Shown here: one piece after another, positions 25,916 to 38,539 of the stretch
Layout of the letters: the number at the start of each line of letters is the position of its first letter
Position numbering within the stretch: the stretch's first letter is position 1
NCBI GenBank assembly: GCA_030141605.1
Contig: JAQGDQ010000014.1
Span: forward strand, 372,001-436,000
Direction of reading: 5' to 3'
DNA: 64,000 nucleotides
Source of the DNA: Tubiluchus corallicola
Taxonomy: Eukaryota > Priapulida > Priapulimorpha > Priapulimorphida > Tubiluchidae
Notes under the pieces: model-generated
The model's input: the letters and a program-made list of their open reading frames with translations, nothing else
The model's database searches: none
Told to the model about the DNA's origin: nothing
Made by a program: the position numbers and the translations under genes

Positions 25916-26330
25916 GTGTGGGAGAGGAGAGAGGGGGTTCATCATCACTACCTTTTCTAGCATTATTAATCAGCGCTTTGTATTTTCTCATTGCTTTAAG
26001 GTATAGCAGCTATCAATATCATTGTCAGTACAATTTTGGTGATGTCATCTCTATTCTTTTTTGTATTATCAACACTGGTGTCACCTTAATCATGTTTATA
26101 GTCGTTATCATTGCTTTTTGCTCTCCCGTCTGCTCCTTTTTGTTGTGGCTGCTATTCCTTTTCTTTATTTCCTTTTTAATATATCAGTCACTGCCACTGG
26201 CATATTGTAATGGTTTTACTGCCACTGCTGCTTCCATCGATGCACTGGCGTTACTATTGCCATCATTATTGTCATTACACAGTTCCGTCTCACTTTTCAT
26301 CGGTGTTGTTATCATTATCAGTATGTTATT

Positions 26331-26417
26331 ACCATCACACTCATTGTCATCGTTATTATCATCTCTCATAATCGTCATAATCGTAATCATTGTCATCTTC
26401 GTTGTCATCATCGTCGT

Positions 26418-26449
<32 letters not shown>

Positions 26450-26785
26450 GCACCATCACCACCATCACTATCATCATTATCATCATCATCACTATCATCG
26501 TTATCACAAAAGAGGGATATATAATCATCATTATCATCATCACCATCATCATCATCATCATCATCAGCACCACCACCATCACTATCATCGTTATCACCAT
26601 CATCACTATCATCATTATCACAAAAGAGGGATATATAATCATCATCATCATCATCGTCGTCGTTGTCGTCGTTGTCGTCGTCTTCCTCCTCTTCCTCCTC
26701 CTCCTCCTCCTAGTCATCATTATCGTTATCATATTACAAGGTTATAATCATCATTATCGTTATCATATTACAAGGTTATATATTT
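26331..26785. repeat. (ATC)n/(TCG)n/(TCC)n compound array with internal duplications
   Basis: Triplet runs of ATC, CAC, GTC and TCC type. Unique 20-mers are embedded: CAAAAGAGGGATATATAATC occurs at 26,507 and again at 26,621, and a 34-bp unit ending ATTACAAGGTTATA occurs at 26,714 and 26,748. The 295-codon frame starting at 25,918 is mostly poly-Ile/Thr/Val from this array. Confidence 0.95.
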
Positions 26786-26789
26786 GGTG

Positions 26790-28905
26790 TCTTCGTTGGC
26801 ATTAATTTCCCCGCTTTTATCTTTTCACAATATGCTTATTATTAATTCAGATCAGTTTGTTGCTTTCTATATCAGAGTATTTTAGCTTAGTGGAACGTAT
26901 CTTTAGAAAAAAAGAATTTTGGGCATAATCATTTGCAATGAATGGTTGCAGAATGATGCTGACGCAGATAATGGTTTTTAAACAAAATGTTATCTTTTTA
27001 TTTGCCATGGTCTTCTTTGTTAAAGTTTTATCACCAGAAAACTTATCTAAGATTAGTCTATTTTTACATTATTCATCAAAAGCATCGCAATAAGTGCTTG
27101 ATAACTTGTTTGAAAATAATTCAGGATGAAGTTGAACTTTTGAAAGTCTGTATTAACCTTGTGCTGGCTTTTAACGCCTTCTTCGAGTACAATATGCGGA
27201 TAACTACTTTTTCGGCTTTCTATTTATTTGGCACTTGGACTTTACAGCTAAAGGGTTTCCACTGGTTCGTATGTAATCGTTGAAGTTTTCTGTCTTCCTT
27301 TTTTGATGACGATGGCAATGATTCCGATGATGACGACTTTGAGATGAATGGCAGAATGGTGACAATATATCTATAAACATGATAGAACTCTTTATTGTTA
27401 TAAAATTAACATCAATGAGTGGTAAAATTCTTATTGCAAAATATTCTCATATCTACAAACTGACAAATTGCCAGATAAATCCAACGTGGTCAAACGGTGA
27501 CGTCCACCTTAATTAGACAAAATGAGCTCGACACAAAGTAAGAACATTCTGACAATCAATCTGTAAAGAAGTAACGCTAATATGTGGAAGTACTAAGCAA
27601 CAATAATATAATTAAACGGTTGTTAGCAGTTATGAGCGACAGACAGTGTTTCGAGTTCCACAAAGATTGAAATTTAACCGGCTATGCTCATTTGACTGTA
27701 GGGTTAGACTAGATTTTCCAATGGAAGAAAGTGTGAACTTGTGATTCATAAAAAATGATTGAAACCTGGATAATTAACCTGGATGGATAATTAATAGATA
27801 GATTGTTAAGATTATTAGGTTAAAACAGCAGACTACATAATAACGTGTCAATGCGCAAGTGCACGATTTTCAGTTCAATGAACACAAGATTTGTTGCTTA
27901 TCTTACATTTCAAAGGTTGAAAAGAGATATATCTGTCAGCTTTATCATCGCTCCACCTAATTTGCATAAAATTATGCAATTTTCGTCTTGAAGATTCTAG
28001 AACGAAGCCAGCTATTACGAGAAAATTTAATGTAATGTTGAAAACCGCGACAGGCATGCATAGTAACCACAACTCACTTAAAATATATAGTTTTAACGGA
28101 AACGGCAAAGAAAGTTCTACATTCATTTTTTATGTATAGTCTTCTGTTATGGATCAACTGCTTTAACTTCTTATTCTGGAGTTTCAGTGAGTAATTAGGA
28201 CTGGCGAAAATGAAAATGATAAGTTTGATACAAAGTTGTGGAAGTACACCATAAATATGTGGAATTACACAGCAGGTAGCTCAAAAAAGTTTAATATCTA
28301 AAAATTAATTTGCGATACTGCTAATTTCTCACTGCATGAATTTTATTCGTTGCATTCGTTTTAATTTTGCAAGCATATTTTGAGGTTGTGACCTTGACCT
28401 TTGACGTTTTCAACACAAAATTATCCCTGGACCTGTACCGAACTTAAAGTGCTGTATTTTGTCCTGCTATTTCAGTTTTAGCATCCATAGTGTTGTTAAT
28501 TGTTACACCTGATGCACATTTATTTGAACAGGAACGTTAATGCTCGATTGCTACAAATTTTCGCTAAATAATTCAAAACCAAATGAATTACCTACCATTT
28601 CGCATCTCAACAGTGAATATTATGACCACGCAGTTTAATGGAATAAGTTATAGCTATGCAATATAATTAGTTTTCAGCTGATTGGTTGTTTACTGCATTT
28701 AATCCTGATATGGCATCAATGGAGTTATATGAAAATTTATCATTTTTCTAGTATTATACGATTGTCAAAGCTTTTGCTTATCTAACTAAATCTATTGTTT
28801 GTATGGGGTGCACAAAAAATTTAACCTTTCGGAATTTTGCCATTTGCATTTTCAGTGCAAAGCTTCAGTTCTCCAGTGACTCCTGTTGCAATTCCTATAT
28901 TTTTT
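26790..28905. other. No gene seen (2.1 kb)
   Basis: Unique AT-rich DNA. The longest non-repeat frame is 98 codons (26,987-27,283), without a recognisable domain or splice context. Confidence 0.5.
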
Positions 28906-28908
28906 TTC

Positions 28909-29002
<94 letters not shown>

Positions 29003-29150
29003 AAGTAGTAGTAGTAGTAGTAGTGGTGGTAGTGGTGGTGGTGGTGTTGTTGGTGGTGGGGGTGGTGGTGGTGTTGTGGCGGCGGCGGTGGCGGCAGCAG
29101 CGGTAGTGATAATGATTGTGGTAGTGGCTGCAGCAGCAGCAGTAAATTTT
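28909..29150. repeat. (AGT)n/(GGT)n array
   Basis: About 30 perfect AGT units (28,909-29,003), then AGT/GGT mixtures and GGC/AGC units to about 29,145. All four long frames across it are homopolymer artefacts. Confidence 0.97.
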
Positions 29151-29328
29151 ATTGTCAAAAGACCAAATTAACTCGACATTCACAAAAATTAAACACCAAA
29201 TCTAAACATTAAAACTGTATACATATGGATGTCAACAGATAATAGAGTTCTAGTGAATTAGAACATTAAAATAAGAACACATACAAAAAATACCAAAGTT
29301 ATTTGTATAATCATATTTTTAAGCAAAC

Positions 29329-30785
29329 TCAACTTTTCAACTGTTCTACAAAGTAGCGAATCATCGTTAAGTGTTTGTTCACCGGCAACATTAAAACAAA
29401 TTTTATATGCGTTCTTGTCTCTGACTTCAGTACTAAATCAACATCAGTATAATTTGTTCTTATATGCCCAGTTAAAGGACAAGACATAAAAATGTTCCTT
29501 TGTTTATCTGCTCCCGCATTTACATAATCTACTTTCTTTTGGCTTTCTTGCCTTTCACTCGGTTTCAATTCTTAACGACGAGACTGTAATCTCATACGCT
29601 TAAAAGCGGTGCGATGAAGTTCAAAAGTGTATTTAGGTATTATGACGGGCTCGAACGTGGGACTAAACTTTTCATATGTGTCTCTCTTTGACGAATAACA
29701 CGTTCGAACTGAATCGACATGTTTTTAATGCTCTAATAAAAAATTTTTGTGAGTGGTTCTTATTACTAACAAATTATCAAAACATTTAGTCGGTGTTCCA
29801 TTTGTATTTCTAGCTAGAGTCAGAGTGACCTACAGAGGTCTATGCTTTTCAGGGTGTTCATTAATCTTTTTCCACATTGTCATTTGATGAGATTTTAACC
29901 AGGTTGCTAACAATACAAAATCGTTACACGTAATAGGTCTTACAGACAACAGGGACTTTATCAATTCAAAATACAATCTTAGCTGAAATTAACTCTGAAT
30001 CAGAATTCCAACTTTGTCAACTGTGAAAAACTCCAGCCAGCAATGCGTTTTCCAAAATATTTTTCTTAACCCAGAAAAGAAAAAAAGTAATTCTTATTGA
30101 TAAAACATGGAACTTTATACATGAGTCATTTAAATGCTTAGCATACTAACCTCAAGTTTGGTCTTAACCACATTTATGTCCATTTTGTAATCTTCGCAGA
30201 ATGCTAATAAAGTTTCCATCTTTTCCAGACGTTTTTCGCTGTTGGTTGTAACAATAGAAGTGTCATCCATGAACATAACCTGTGAAAAATCCGTGAGTCC
30301 CCCATCTCTCCCCAGTAACTTTAAAGCTCTCTCCAACGGGTTTATATAAAGACAAAATAGAATACAGGAACTGCGAGATCCTTGCTTCGCCGCAAAACAA
30401 TAACAAATAGTATGATCGCCTAATACACTTGTCGTGCTATACATACGTGCAGTAGCCTGATTCATACGTGAAGTACTGATTCATATCCGTACTTTTTTTA
30501 ATATTTCAAACATTAATGTCCTGCAAACCTGATCACAGGCTTTTTCAAAATCTATAAACAGAATAACATATAATTTTCTCTTTGAGCTCTTGGCAGCATT
30601 TATAAAAAAAATCTCAGCACTAGTATCTGTTCGGCGCTTGCCCACACTGAGCTCCAGATTATTCTGCATCAGGACACACCCAAAATTTTAGCCATTCACT
30701 AATTACAACATCGTATAACTTGCAAAAAGAATTAGCGATACCTATCCCTCTACAGTTATGGCAATTCGCTGTAGCACCTTTCAAA
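29329..30785 (-). pseudogene. Decayed LINE reverse transcriptase
   Basis: Minus-strand RT pieces run from 30,785 down. The first is CHNCRGIGIANSFCKLYD (fingers; usual form NYRGIALANS). Next is LFIDFEKACDQV (catalytic-Asp motif, usual DFEKAYDRV) at about 30,560. Then KQGSRSSCILFCLYINPLE and a catalytic FMDDT box at 30,465-30,130 (FxDD in place of the usual YxDD). A downstream open stretch at 29,568-29,329 is probably the 3' part but is not clearly recognisable. Frames change between blocks and stops intervene, so it is dead. The endonuclease is absent or too decayed to see. Confidence 0.78.
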
Positions 30786-31184
30786 TCATTACATTTATAT
30801 TACACCTACATTACATCTACTTCACACCTACATCACATATACATTACATCTACATTGCATTTTAGAAAAATCTACATTACTTCATTCCAATTTAATTTAG
30901 TATTTTCATATCGCCCTGTATTTTCGTAAGCGCTTAGTTCAAGTTTGACAATTTTGCAGCGCGACGAAAACTTGCACGTTGCTACAATTATACGAGATTG
31001 CCATTGGTAAATGTCAAAATGTCATTTAAAATACTATTATGTTTGCGTTAATTTCCCAAACGATTTTTACTGGCAGAGCCTGAAGTTTACAGAGTTCAAA
31101 GTCCACAGTTTATACAGTTCAGACTGGAAAGGTTTAAATGAAATGAAGTTGTGCAGGCTTCATTTGGACGCAAGTTGTAACTGA

Positions 31185-31262
31185 TTGTCTGACTGATTGA
31201 GTGAATGACTGACGGACCGACTTACTGGCTGACTAACTGTCTGACTGACTGATTGAGTGACA
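31185..31262. repeat. Degenerate ACTG/ATTG tetranucleotide array
   Basis: GACTGATTGAGTGAATGACT-like units with a loose 4-bp phase. Short and decayed. Confidence 0.8.
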
Positions 31263-31264
31263 AA

Positions 31265-32655
31265 CTCATAGATGACCAGTTTATCAACATGAATATCGTA
31301 CAGAGACTGAGATTACTTTAAAGTTGTGGATTATGATTTGTCGTCTGATCTGAGGCGGGCTATTTAGTTGTTTATTTGACGCCGAAATTAGCGGTTACTT
31401 GATTATTGATTGGTTACTTTGCACTTAGAAGGGAATTGTGTGTATATGTAATGAACATATTTTTAAAATAGATAAGACAAGGTCATTATGTTATTTATTT
31501 ATTGAAACAATCGAGTTATAAAAAGTACTTTTCAAGAATTTGGAATTTAAGACAAAGTTGCTACATTATTATATGGGTATGATAGCCAAAGGATATTTAT
31601 TGACTCTTTAGTGTGTGCTCACAGAAAAATGTAGTTTTAGTACAAATGTAGTTTCAATATCTGTCTAGCGAAAATGTCTTGCATACACCTGTACACATGT
31701 AGGGCGGCTCTAGGTAATTTGACGCTTTCGGCAAAAGTATTTTAGCGTCCCCTTCTCCATGATCCTCATCTTCCAACTCCTTCCCCGTGGTCCATACCAC
31801 AACCCAAAATTGAATTTTTCTTTCATAATATCTTAACAAAGAATAAATGGTACACGTATGTTAGGCTTATACATGTATTATAATGTATTAATTAAGTGTA
31901 GTCAATTACCTATCTAGAGCTTGTGTTGATTGAATTTGAAACTGAATTATAACACTATCGTACGTCTTGGGTGTCTGCGTGGAATGACATAATTTTAGGA
32001 AATCAGATAAAGCAAAAGTAGAAGGAAAGTGTTTTACTGAGGAAAGGCACTTGCTAACAACGAAGAGTCATACATTTTGACAGGAAAATAACACAAGTAG
32101 TTCGTTTCATTTAATAAGTGTTGTGCACTTAAAGAATTAACTGTGTTATTACTTAGGCAAAACTTCAAAATTAAAGAATTTTTCCAGAATTTGGCGCCCC
32201 CCCCCCAAACAACCTAACCTAGTCTGCTTAATGATCGAGCCGGCTCGGTGTTACATAGTACTTCTGCATACAGCGGGATGTACTTCTGTCAATATTTCTG
32301 CTTCCTTTTTTTCAGTATAGCTTTTATTTCCGGCGTGTATCGAGTAGAATACTGTGCAACCTCCAATTGAGTTTTTTGCTACAGCCTTAAGTAAAATTGA
32401 ATAAAATATTGATCGCACGGCTCTGGCTTCTTGACTAGGCTACTCAAGTACGTCCTTTTCGGAAAATAAATGAAACCACGAGTAAATTTTCACCAGTGAA
32501 TAAAATTCACTCCTTGAGCTCGGCATTCATCCAGTTTTAATTAATTGCCAGCCATCTGATGCAAGATTACAGTTACACGTTGAATAAGCTTAGAGAAAGA
32601 AATGAGAGGAAGAATGTTGGAGGAAAGAGTGTAGTAAGTATGCCGGATTTCGTGA
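31265..32655. other. No gene seen; possible dispersed repeat
   Basis: 31,700-31,760 (GGGCGGCTCTAGGTAATTTG, then TTAGCGTCCCC) and the C run at 32,195-32,205 (TTTGGCGCCCCCCCCCC) share a TTTG(A/G)CGC theme and may be the two ends of one repeat. Otherwise AT-rich unique sequence. Confidence 0.3.
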
Positions 32656-32659
32656 AAAC

Positions 32660-32790
32660 GGTGACTAAGTAAGTGAGTGAGTGAGTGAGTGAGTGAGTGA
32701 GCGACCGAGTGAGCGAGCAAGCAAGCAAGCAAGCAAACAAACGAGCGAGAAAGAAAGCATGTAATCAAGCAAGCAAGCAACAAATTTAAT
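32660..32790. repeat. (GTGA)n then (CAAG)n tetranucleotide array
   Basis: AGTGAGTG run, then GAGCGAGC, then CAAGCAAG with ACAA variants. It is followed to about 33,160 by a purine-rich stretch (AAAGAAAG, GGAAAGAA). Confidence 0.92.
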
Positions 32791-33654
32791 GTTTGCATGT
32801 TAAAGTAAATACTGAAATGACAAGTGAATGAAAAACGAACACAGAAAGAATGCTAAATGATTGCAAGAAAAAACGAAAAACTTGGAAAAAAGGATAAAGA
32901 GAAAGCAACGAAGCTTAAGAAGAATGAAAGAAAGAAGGAGCAAACGAAAGAAATAATGGAGGAAAGAAGGGGGAAAGAATGGTTTCGTTGTTATTACGAT
33001 ACACAATATGATTGTGTACGTTGTTGTTGTTACGATATTGCAATAATTATGATTTTTGCTGTTACGAAGGAAATTGTGAAGAAACAAATGAAAGAAGGGA
33101 AGAATGAATAAATATTCAAGTATGGAAAAAGGTGAAAAAAGATGAAAAGAAGGAATGAAAATGAACATTTATGCGTTTTGCAGGGAAACAAGGAAAAAGA
33201 AAACTTACGAAGGAAAAAAGATTAGGAGGCGTCATCTTACTGTGAAACCGAGTTGCTTAAATCTTCCACTTTCTGGCATCCTCTTATAACTCTGTTAATT
33301 ACGCAGTTTTGGTGGAAAAAACACCCACGGGTGGCCGTATTAATCGGTTTATATTATAATATTATAATAGGTTAGATATTAGATTCTGAAATAATACAAA
33401 TGGTTGGAATTTTTGTATTTAATTATGCAATATAACTAATTTTTGTTGGTTTGTTGCTACGTTGCGGGTATCATCGCGCATCCAGAATGATTGTACTTTT
33501 TATGGGCGTGCGCATCTCCATATTTATCTACAATAATCATGAAGCGTGTTAATTTTTCCACATTTTTCCAAGCTGATGTGATGAATTAGTAACAGAAATA
33601 CATGAAAACCGAGCAATGTTTACTAGTAACACGTTCTTGAATTTGTGGCCAGTT

Positions 33655-33960
33655 GTTGACATACTCGTCATCATCCTCTTCGTCGTCCTCTTTGTCATTT
33701 TCATCATCATCAGCCTTGCTTTTGATATAGTAGGTGTCAACACCATTGCCATTATATTTGTGTCCACTGTCGCCATCAGTCGTCATGAATGTCATCCTTA
33801 TCGTTGCTATCACCATCAACAATGTCAGCAGCATTGAAAAATAATTTTGTCATCGGCTTCATCATCACTATCATCTTATCGCCATCATCATCAACACCAT
33901 TATCGTTGTCATCATTATTATTATCACTATCATTTCAGATACAAATAGTCACTGAATTGC
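33655..33960. repeat. Degenerate (ATC)n region
   Basis: Imperfect CATCATCATC/GTCGTC/TTATCATC units over about 300 bp, ending 30 bp before the foldback-like element. Confidence 0.85.
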
Positions 33961-33990
33961 TTTATGATATCTTAGAGAACTGTATGTTAT

Positions 33991-35458
33991 TTCACCAATG
34001 AACAAATCACCAGTGGTATTGTTCGCCAGTGGTACATTTCGCCAATCGTACGGTTCGGCAGTGTTACATTTTGCCAGTAGTACAGTCGCCATGATACAGT
34101 TCGCCTGATATAATTTTTTTGATGTATTATTTCTTTGTATTTTATTTTGTTTTATTTCTTTAACATAACGTTCCTGTTTGGCAGTGGTACAGTTAGCCAG
34201 TGCACACTTCGCCAATAGTACATTTCGTCAATAAAATATCTCTGTTATATTATTACCTTATTCTTTAACAAAATCTTGAAGTTTTAGTCACAGAGATGTA
34301 GCTGCATTTTTTCGGAAACTCACTGGTAGATGCTAATGAGACAGCAGACAGAATTACATGTTTCCTGCTTTGGCAATTAATGCTAGGACCAATTTGAAAT
34401 TGACTCGTTTTAAAAACATTTTGAAATTTAAATTTAGCCAGTGTGTTAAACAATACTATAAATTGATATACTCTAACTTTTCTTGAATTTCGGTGAATTT
34501 AATAATGGCCTATCTATATTATTTTTTTCCGTTTTTTTACATTTCTAACTTTAAGTACCAATGGTCAAAAATGACCCACCACTGTTGACCACAGTTTGCA
34601 CTAAAATACTGCATACACTAGTCATTTGTGCAAAGCTGCAGCTGCTGCTACATCGATAGCTTTGGGTTGACCGTTGATGAGTAGTTATTTCCAAGCAAGA
34701 CACAAAACCAGGTAAGTTTAGAATAAAATTTCCGGTTCTTGGAGCGCGAAAAGAACAAATGCTTGTGGATGTTATAGGCATAACTGAGCAAAGATGCTAG
34801 CAGAAGATGATATGGCTGGTCAAGTGTGTGTGACGTTAGTAGATACTTTTTCTGAAAAAAGGTTATCACGTGATAACCGGCAATGACTTTTTACAAGCCC
34901 GAAGCTAGTAAAAAGCTTATAGATTAAAAGGAAAGAGACGCCTGGCGTTGTCATCATCAACAATATCGGGAATCATCAGGAAGAAACGTCGTGAAGTTCC
35001 ATATAATAACGTCTTGATGAAACACAAGCCACTTCATTCAGGTGAAATGTATAAATGCTCTTGAGATAGTGCTGACTGTATATAAAACAAGGATTTTTTT
35101 TAAAAAAAGAACGTTTGCATTGCACAGAGCTTTGGAAATTGACGAAAACCACGAGACACTGGTTTACTGTAAGTGCGGAAAATATGGTATTATTGTTACC
35201 TTGGCAATCATTTTTTTACTGCACAACTAGAACTGAGGCTCCACATAGCGTAAGTTTAGTTTGCACTCGGCATCCAAAAATATCGAGAATACACGGGATT
35301 CGGTTAGGTACGACGTAATAAGATAGCAGAGAAATGTACCGCTGGGAAAATGTACATCTGGCGAAATGTACCACTGGCAAACTGTACCACTGGCGAAGTG
35401 TGTCCGTAGAGACATGTATTGACGAACTGTGCCATTGGCGAAATGTAATTGCGAAATG
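33991..35458. mobile_element. Foldback-like element with arrays of CGCCAGTGGTACA repeats at both ends
   Basis: The left end (33,991-34,108 and 34,178-34,232) has many imperfect copies of a roughly 15-20-bp unit of type TTCGCCAGTGGTACA. The right end (35,331-35,458) has the same unit in inverse orientation (TGTACCACTGGCGAA). Arrays of short subrepeats in opposite orientation at the two ends are the design of Foldback/Galileo-type elements. The 1.1-kb interior shows no recognisable transposase. The right end abuts a run of nine or more G. Confidence 0.6.
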
Positions 35459-35639
35459 GGGGGGGGGGTTACCGTGTTAGAGACTTAGACCTTGATAGCT
35501 GCGCACTGCTTACACGAAGGAAATATAGTTTTGAGCTCTGGACATTTAATTATTGGTTAAATGATTTTATGATCTTTGAACATCTAATTATTGATTCATT
35601 GATTGTCATACAGCATTATTGTTTAGGATAGAACTTGTG

Positions 35640-35830
35640 GTGTTCATATTGGCTGGGTTAGCGCTGGCGTAATTTTTAATGATGATTTACATTATGTGCG
35701 ACATGAAAGTTTATAATTTTACACTGGCGCTGTTATTATATTCTCCGCCTCATTGCGGATCAATTTTATTGCGCTGATATTTGCGCTTTTAATAAATAAT
35801 TAAATCTTTACAATCAACTACATGTATCAT
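35640..35830. other. Candidate conserved non-coding element
   Basis: Unique sequence with repeated GCGCTG words (GTTAGCGCTGGCG, CTGGCGCTGTTAT, TTGCGCTGATATTTGCGC) and homeobox-like TTTATAATTTT and AAATAATTAAAT. No frame. Regulatory function is a guess. Confidence 0.2.
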
Positions 35831-36018
35831 ATAATATTTTAGAATAGTTTAATAATTGACAGCTGAAAAAATCTGTTTTTTCCCTTTTCTTATAAATAAA
35901 GGTACCAATTATTCCCAATCGAATCTGAGTTTATCAGACATTTGATGCACAGATATGCATGCTTATTTCTAGAATAAAATAACTGAACTGAAAAAGAGTT
36001 AAATTGAATTCTAGGAAA

Positions 36019-36524
36019 CCTTGGCGAAGGTTTGCAAAGACACTATGGGAATTCGAAACTTAATTGCTGCTTCGAAAAAACAGAAATCAGAAGACAGTTT
36101 ACAAAACAGAAAAAGTAATTCCAGAAAATGATTTTTCCCAACATGAAAAGTTGGAATCCAGCCTGGGTTTAGGAATACGGTGGTCCAGTGGTCCAAGGCG
36201 TCTTGTTTGTAAACAGAAGGTCTCTGATTCAATCAGGAATACAGTCTGCATTTGGAAATTCGGTGGTCCAGTGGTCCAAGGCGTCTTCTTTGTAAACAGA
36301 AGGTCCCTGGTTCAATCCAGGTTGCATGCCAACTTTTTGACATTCCCTATCTTTCGAGGCAGGCATCAACTTTTAATTAATTGTGGGTTTGTTAAGTTTG
36401 TACCATAATTCGATTTGCCTTCTTTTGTTACTGTGGATTGTGTGAGAAGGCAAAAAAATTTTCCGATTTCTCTGCATACAGACGCGCAAATTTGCGTTAA
36501 TGTCTTTGCCAACCTTCAACAAGG
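36019..36524. mobile_element. Short inverted-repeat element enclosing a duplicated tRNA-like unit
   Basis: About 25-bp inverted ends are visible: CCTTGGCGAAGGTTTGCAAA at 36,019 and the mirror of CCTTGTTGAAGGTTGGCAAA ending at 36,524. Between them sit the two tRNA-like copies. The arms are short, so the pairing could be coincidental. Confidence 0.35.
36178..36328 (+). repeat. Tandem pair of tRNA-derived SINE heads (83-bp spacing)
   Basis: Two copies start at 36,178 and 36,261 with CGGTGGTCCAGTGGTCCAAG, resembling a tRNA A box, and share CTTTGTAAACAGAAGGTC in the anticodon-arm region. Copy 2 ends with CCTGGTTCAATCCAGG, a B-box-like T arm whose loop is one base short. Copy 1 has a decayed B box (GATTCAATCAGG). 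Neither folds as a normal tRNA (8-base anticodon loop), so these are pol III SINE heads or tRNA pseudogenes. Confidence 0.6.
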
Positions 36525-36529
36525 ATCCC

Positions 36530-38535
36530 TATTTCCTCGATATTTCATGGCAGTTTATCTCCTATTCTGACAGACGAATCAGTAAAATCGGTGACGGAGG
36601 AAACGCACAGACAAGACAAACTTCACTGCCTCTATTGATCAGAAAATGTGATTTATTCTCTAATAGCGTTTCTCTTTTTCTGTTTCATGTATCATCCGTG
36701 GAACGCTGACTGCAATAATGTAGGTAAGTGGCGTATTTATAAAACCATTTTTTGTACACTGACTGCGCGTGCATTATTAATCATGTAAAATGTATCGCAT
36801 GTTGATTGCGCGTTTTTCTCTTTGAATGACAAATGTTATGACAAATTGTAAAAGCAAACAGACAGTGGGTTGCGTTTGCTTAAGTTTGTCGATTGTCGTT
36901 ATTGTATACAATGTTTGCTGTCTTTTAAGGTTGATTATTTTAATGTTTTACAAGAGGTATCTGTGCTGATTTCTTCAGATCTTCAAGATCTCTTTTTAAT
37001 TTTGAATTCGGATGACAGCCATTAGAGAAGAAATAAAGGACAAAACCACAGATATCACAAACAAGTTACATCACACAAATTGTTGGGCAGTGAGAACGAG
37101 TTAATATTGAATAATGGACATTTTTAGTGACTGGAAAAATTTCGATCATTGAAGTAACAATAAGAAATCTGAAAGTAGTTGAGAATTGAAACCATAACTT
37201 TCTGATTGTTAATCAAACATGCTAATCGTTACATTGTTTAATAATAGACCGAACTTGTTTTTAATTCTGATCTCAAAATTTCCTCTCGGTCATACAAATC
37301 ACGTTATTTCTATGCAGTAACGATAATAAATCAATAAAACTTATGTAGCATTATAGCCTCGAATATATACAACAAGCGTGTGGGAATGAATATGTTTTTT
37401 TTCTGGAAAAACTTCTGTCATAATTTTTAACATGGACATTCATTTTTGTCCGGTTTGAAAGCCTAATGAACCTTACTGGTTTGGTTGGGACAGTCAAACG
37501 TTACAGGACAAAGATTTCAAGGGCAAATAACAAGAGAGCATATAGACGTCTTATGTTTGTGTTAAGATCACAACAACGACCTCTGATGAAAACATAATCA
37601 TTTTGCTGACTACTTGAAAAACACTAAAACTGTGCATACTTAGAGATTAATAAAAAGACTGCTGCTATCAGAAGCTGTTGTTGCGGTCTTATTTCTTCCA
37701 AAACTAAAATTTCCAATTTGCAGATCTGGAGTTTGTTATTAATATGTTAGTTTTTAATTTATATTTATATAGCGTAGTCTATGGTTTTCCTTTCCTCAAA
37801 TTTTTTTTTGTGTAATTTTATTAATTTCGCTTTTAGTTCGCAACTTCCTTCGCAGCAAAACGAAGTCTGTGTTGCAGCTTTAACACATTACCGTTCTGTT
37901 ATTAATAAACACTTTTAGCGAGTAAAATCAACATCGGTGCTTTTCGGTCTGGCTCAGGCATGTTGAAATTCGCGAATTTATCAAAAACTGCACAGCACAG
38001 CCTGTGAGTTACTGTCATGCTTTTTTGTGTTATTTTAGAAAATAAGTGAACAACATCTCAAGGAAATTATTGGGAAGTTGGCACAGCTGAGACGTATAAC
38101 TGGATTATGGGTATTTCATCACTCATTTGTTCCAGTTAATGGTAGCCAGTGAAATTAAGAGAATTGCATATAAACTTGAACTTGTTTAGATAACAGCGCA
38201 TATGATGATATGAATGGGACAATCTTAAAACGAGTAATTAGCTGATTAAGTTTATTACACACTTTTCCGACCGCCAGTGTCGCTAAATGTCGAAGAAGTT
38301 CACTTCCTTCTGGTGTGTCAGCCATCCTGCTTTGACGCCATGTTGTGTCCTCCTTGTTAGCGATCGCTGACCTAATCCGTTTTACATTAGTAGGCTGTTC
38401 TTTAATTAGGATTGTAACTACAACATAAGCATAGACAAGATTATTTAACATCTTTCCAGTAAGAGTATTATTTTGACATAAATTTAAAACACTAAAACTT
38501 ACAAGTTTAGCATTTAATTTACATAATTATGAAAA
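36530..38535. other. No firm gene; one GC-richer patch
   Basis: Unique AT-rich sequence. On the minus strand at about 38,270-38,360 an ACAACATGGCGTC (YY1-like) precedes GGATGGCTGAC and a 41-codon tail of the 98-codon frame at 38,451-38,155 (TPEGSELLRHLATL). This could be a promoter or first exon, but no convincing donor follows. Confidence 0.3.
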
Positions 38536-38539
38536 CTAC

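Noticed and set aside
25918-26805. 295-codon frame with a hydrophobic N-terminal half that looks like a membrane protein
   Set aside because: The second half is poly-Ile/Thr/Val from the ATC array, and the first half is T-rich sequence. There is no recognisable domain, and the frame does not begin with ATG at the stated position (it starts GTG).
28803-29183. Poly-Ser, poly-Val, poly-Thr and poly-Leu frames
   Set aside because: Artefacts of the AGT/GGT array.
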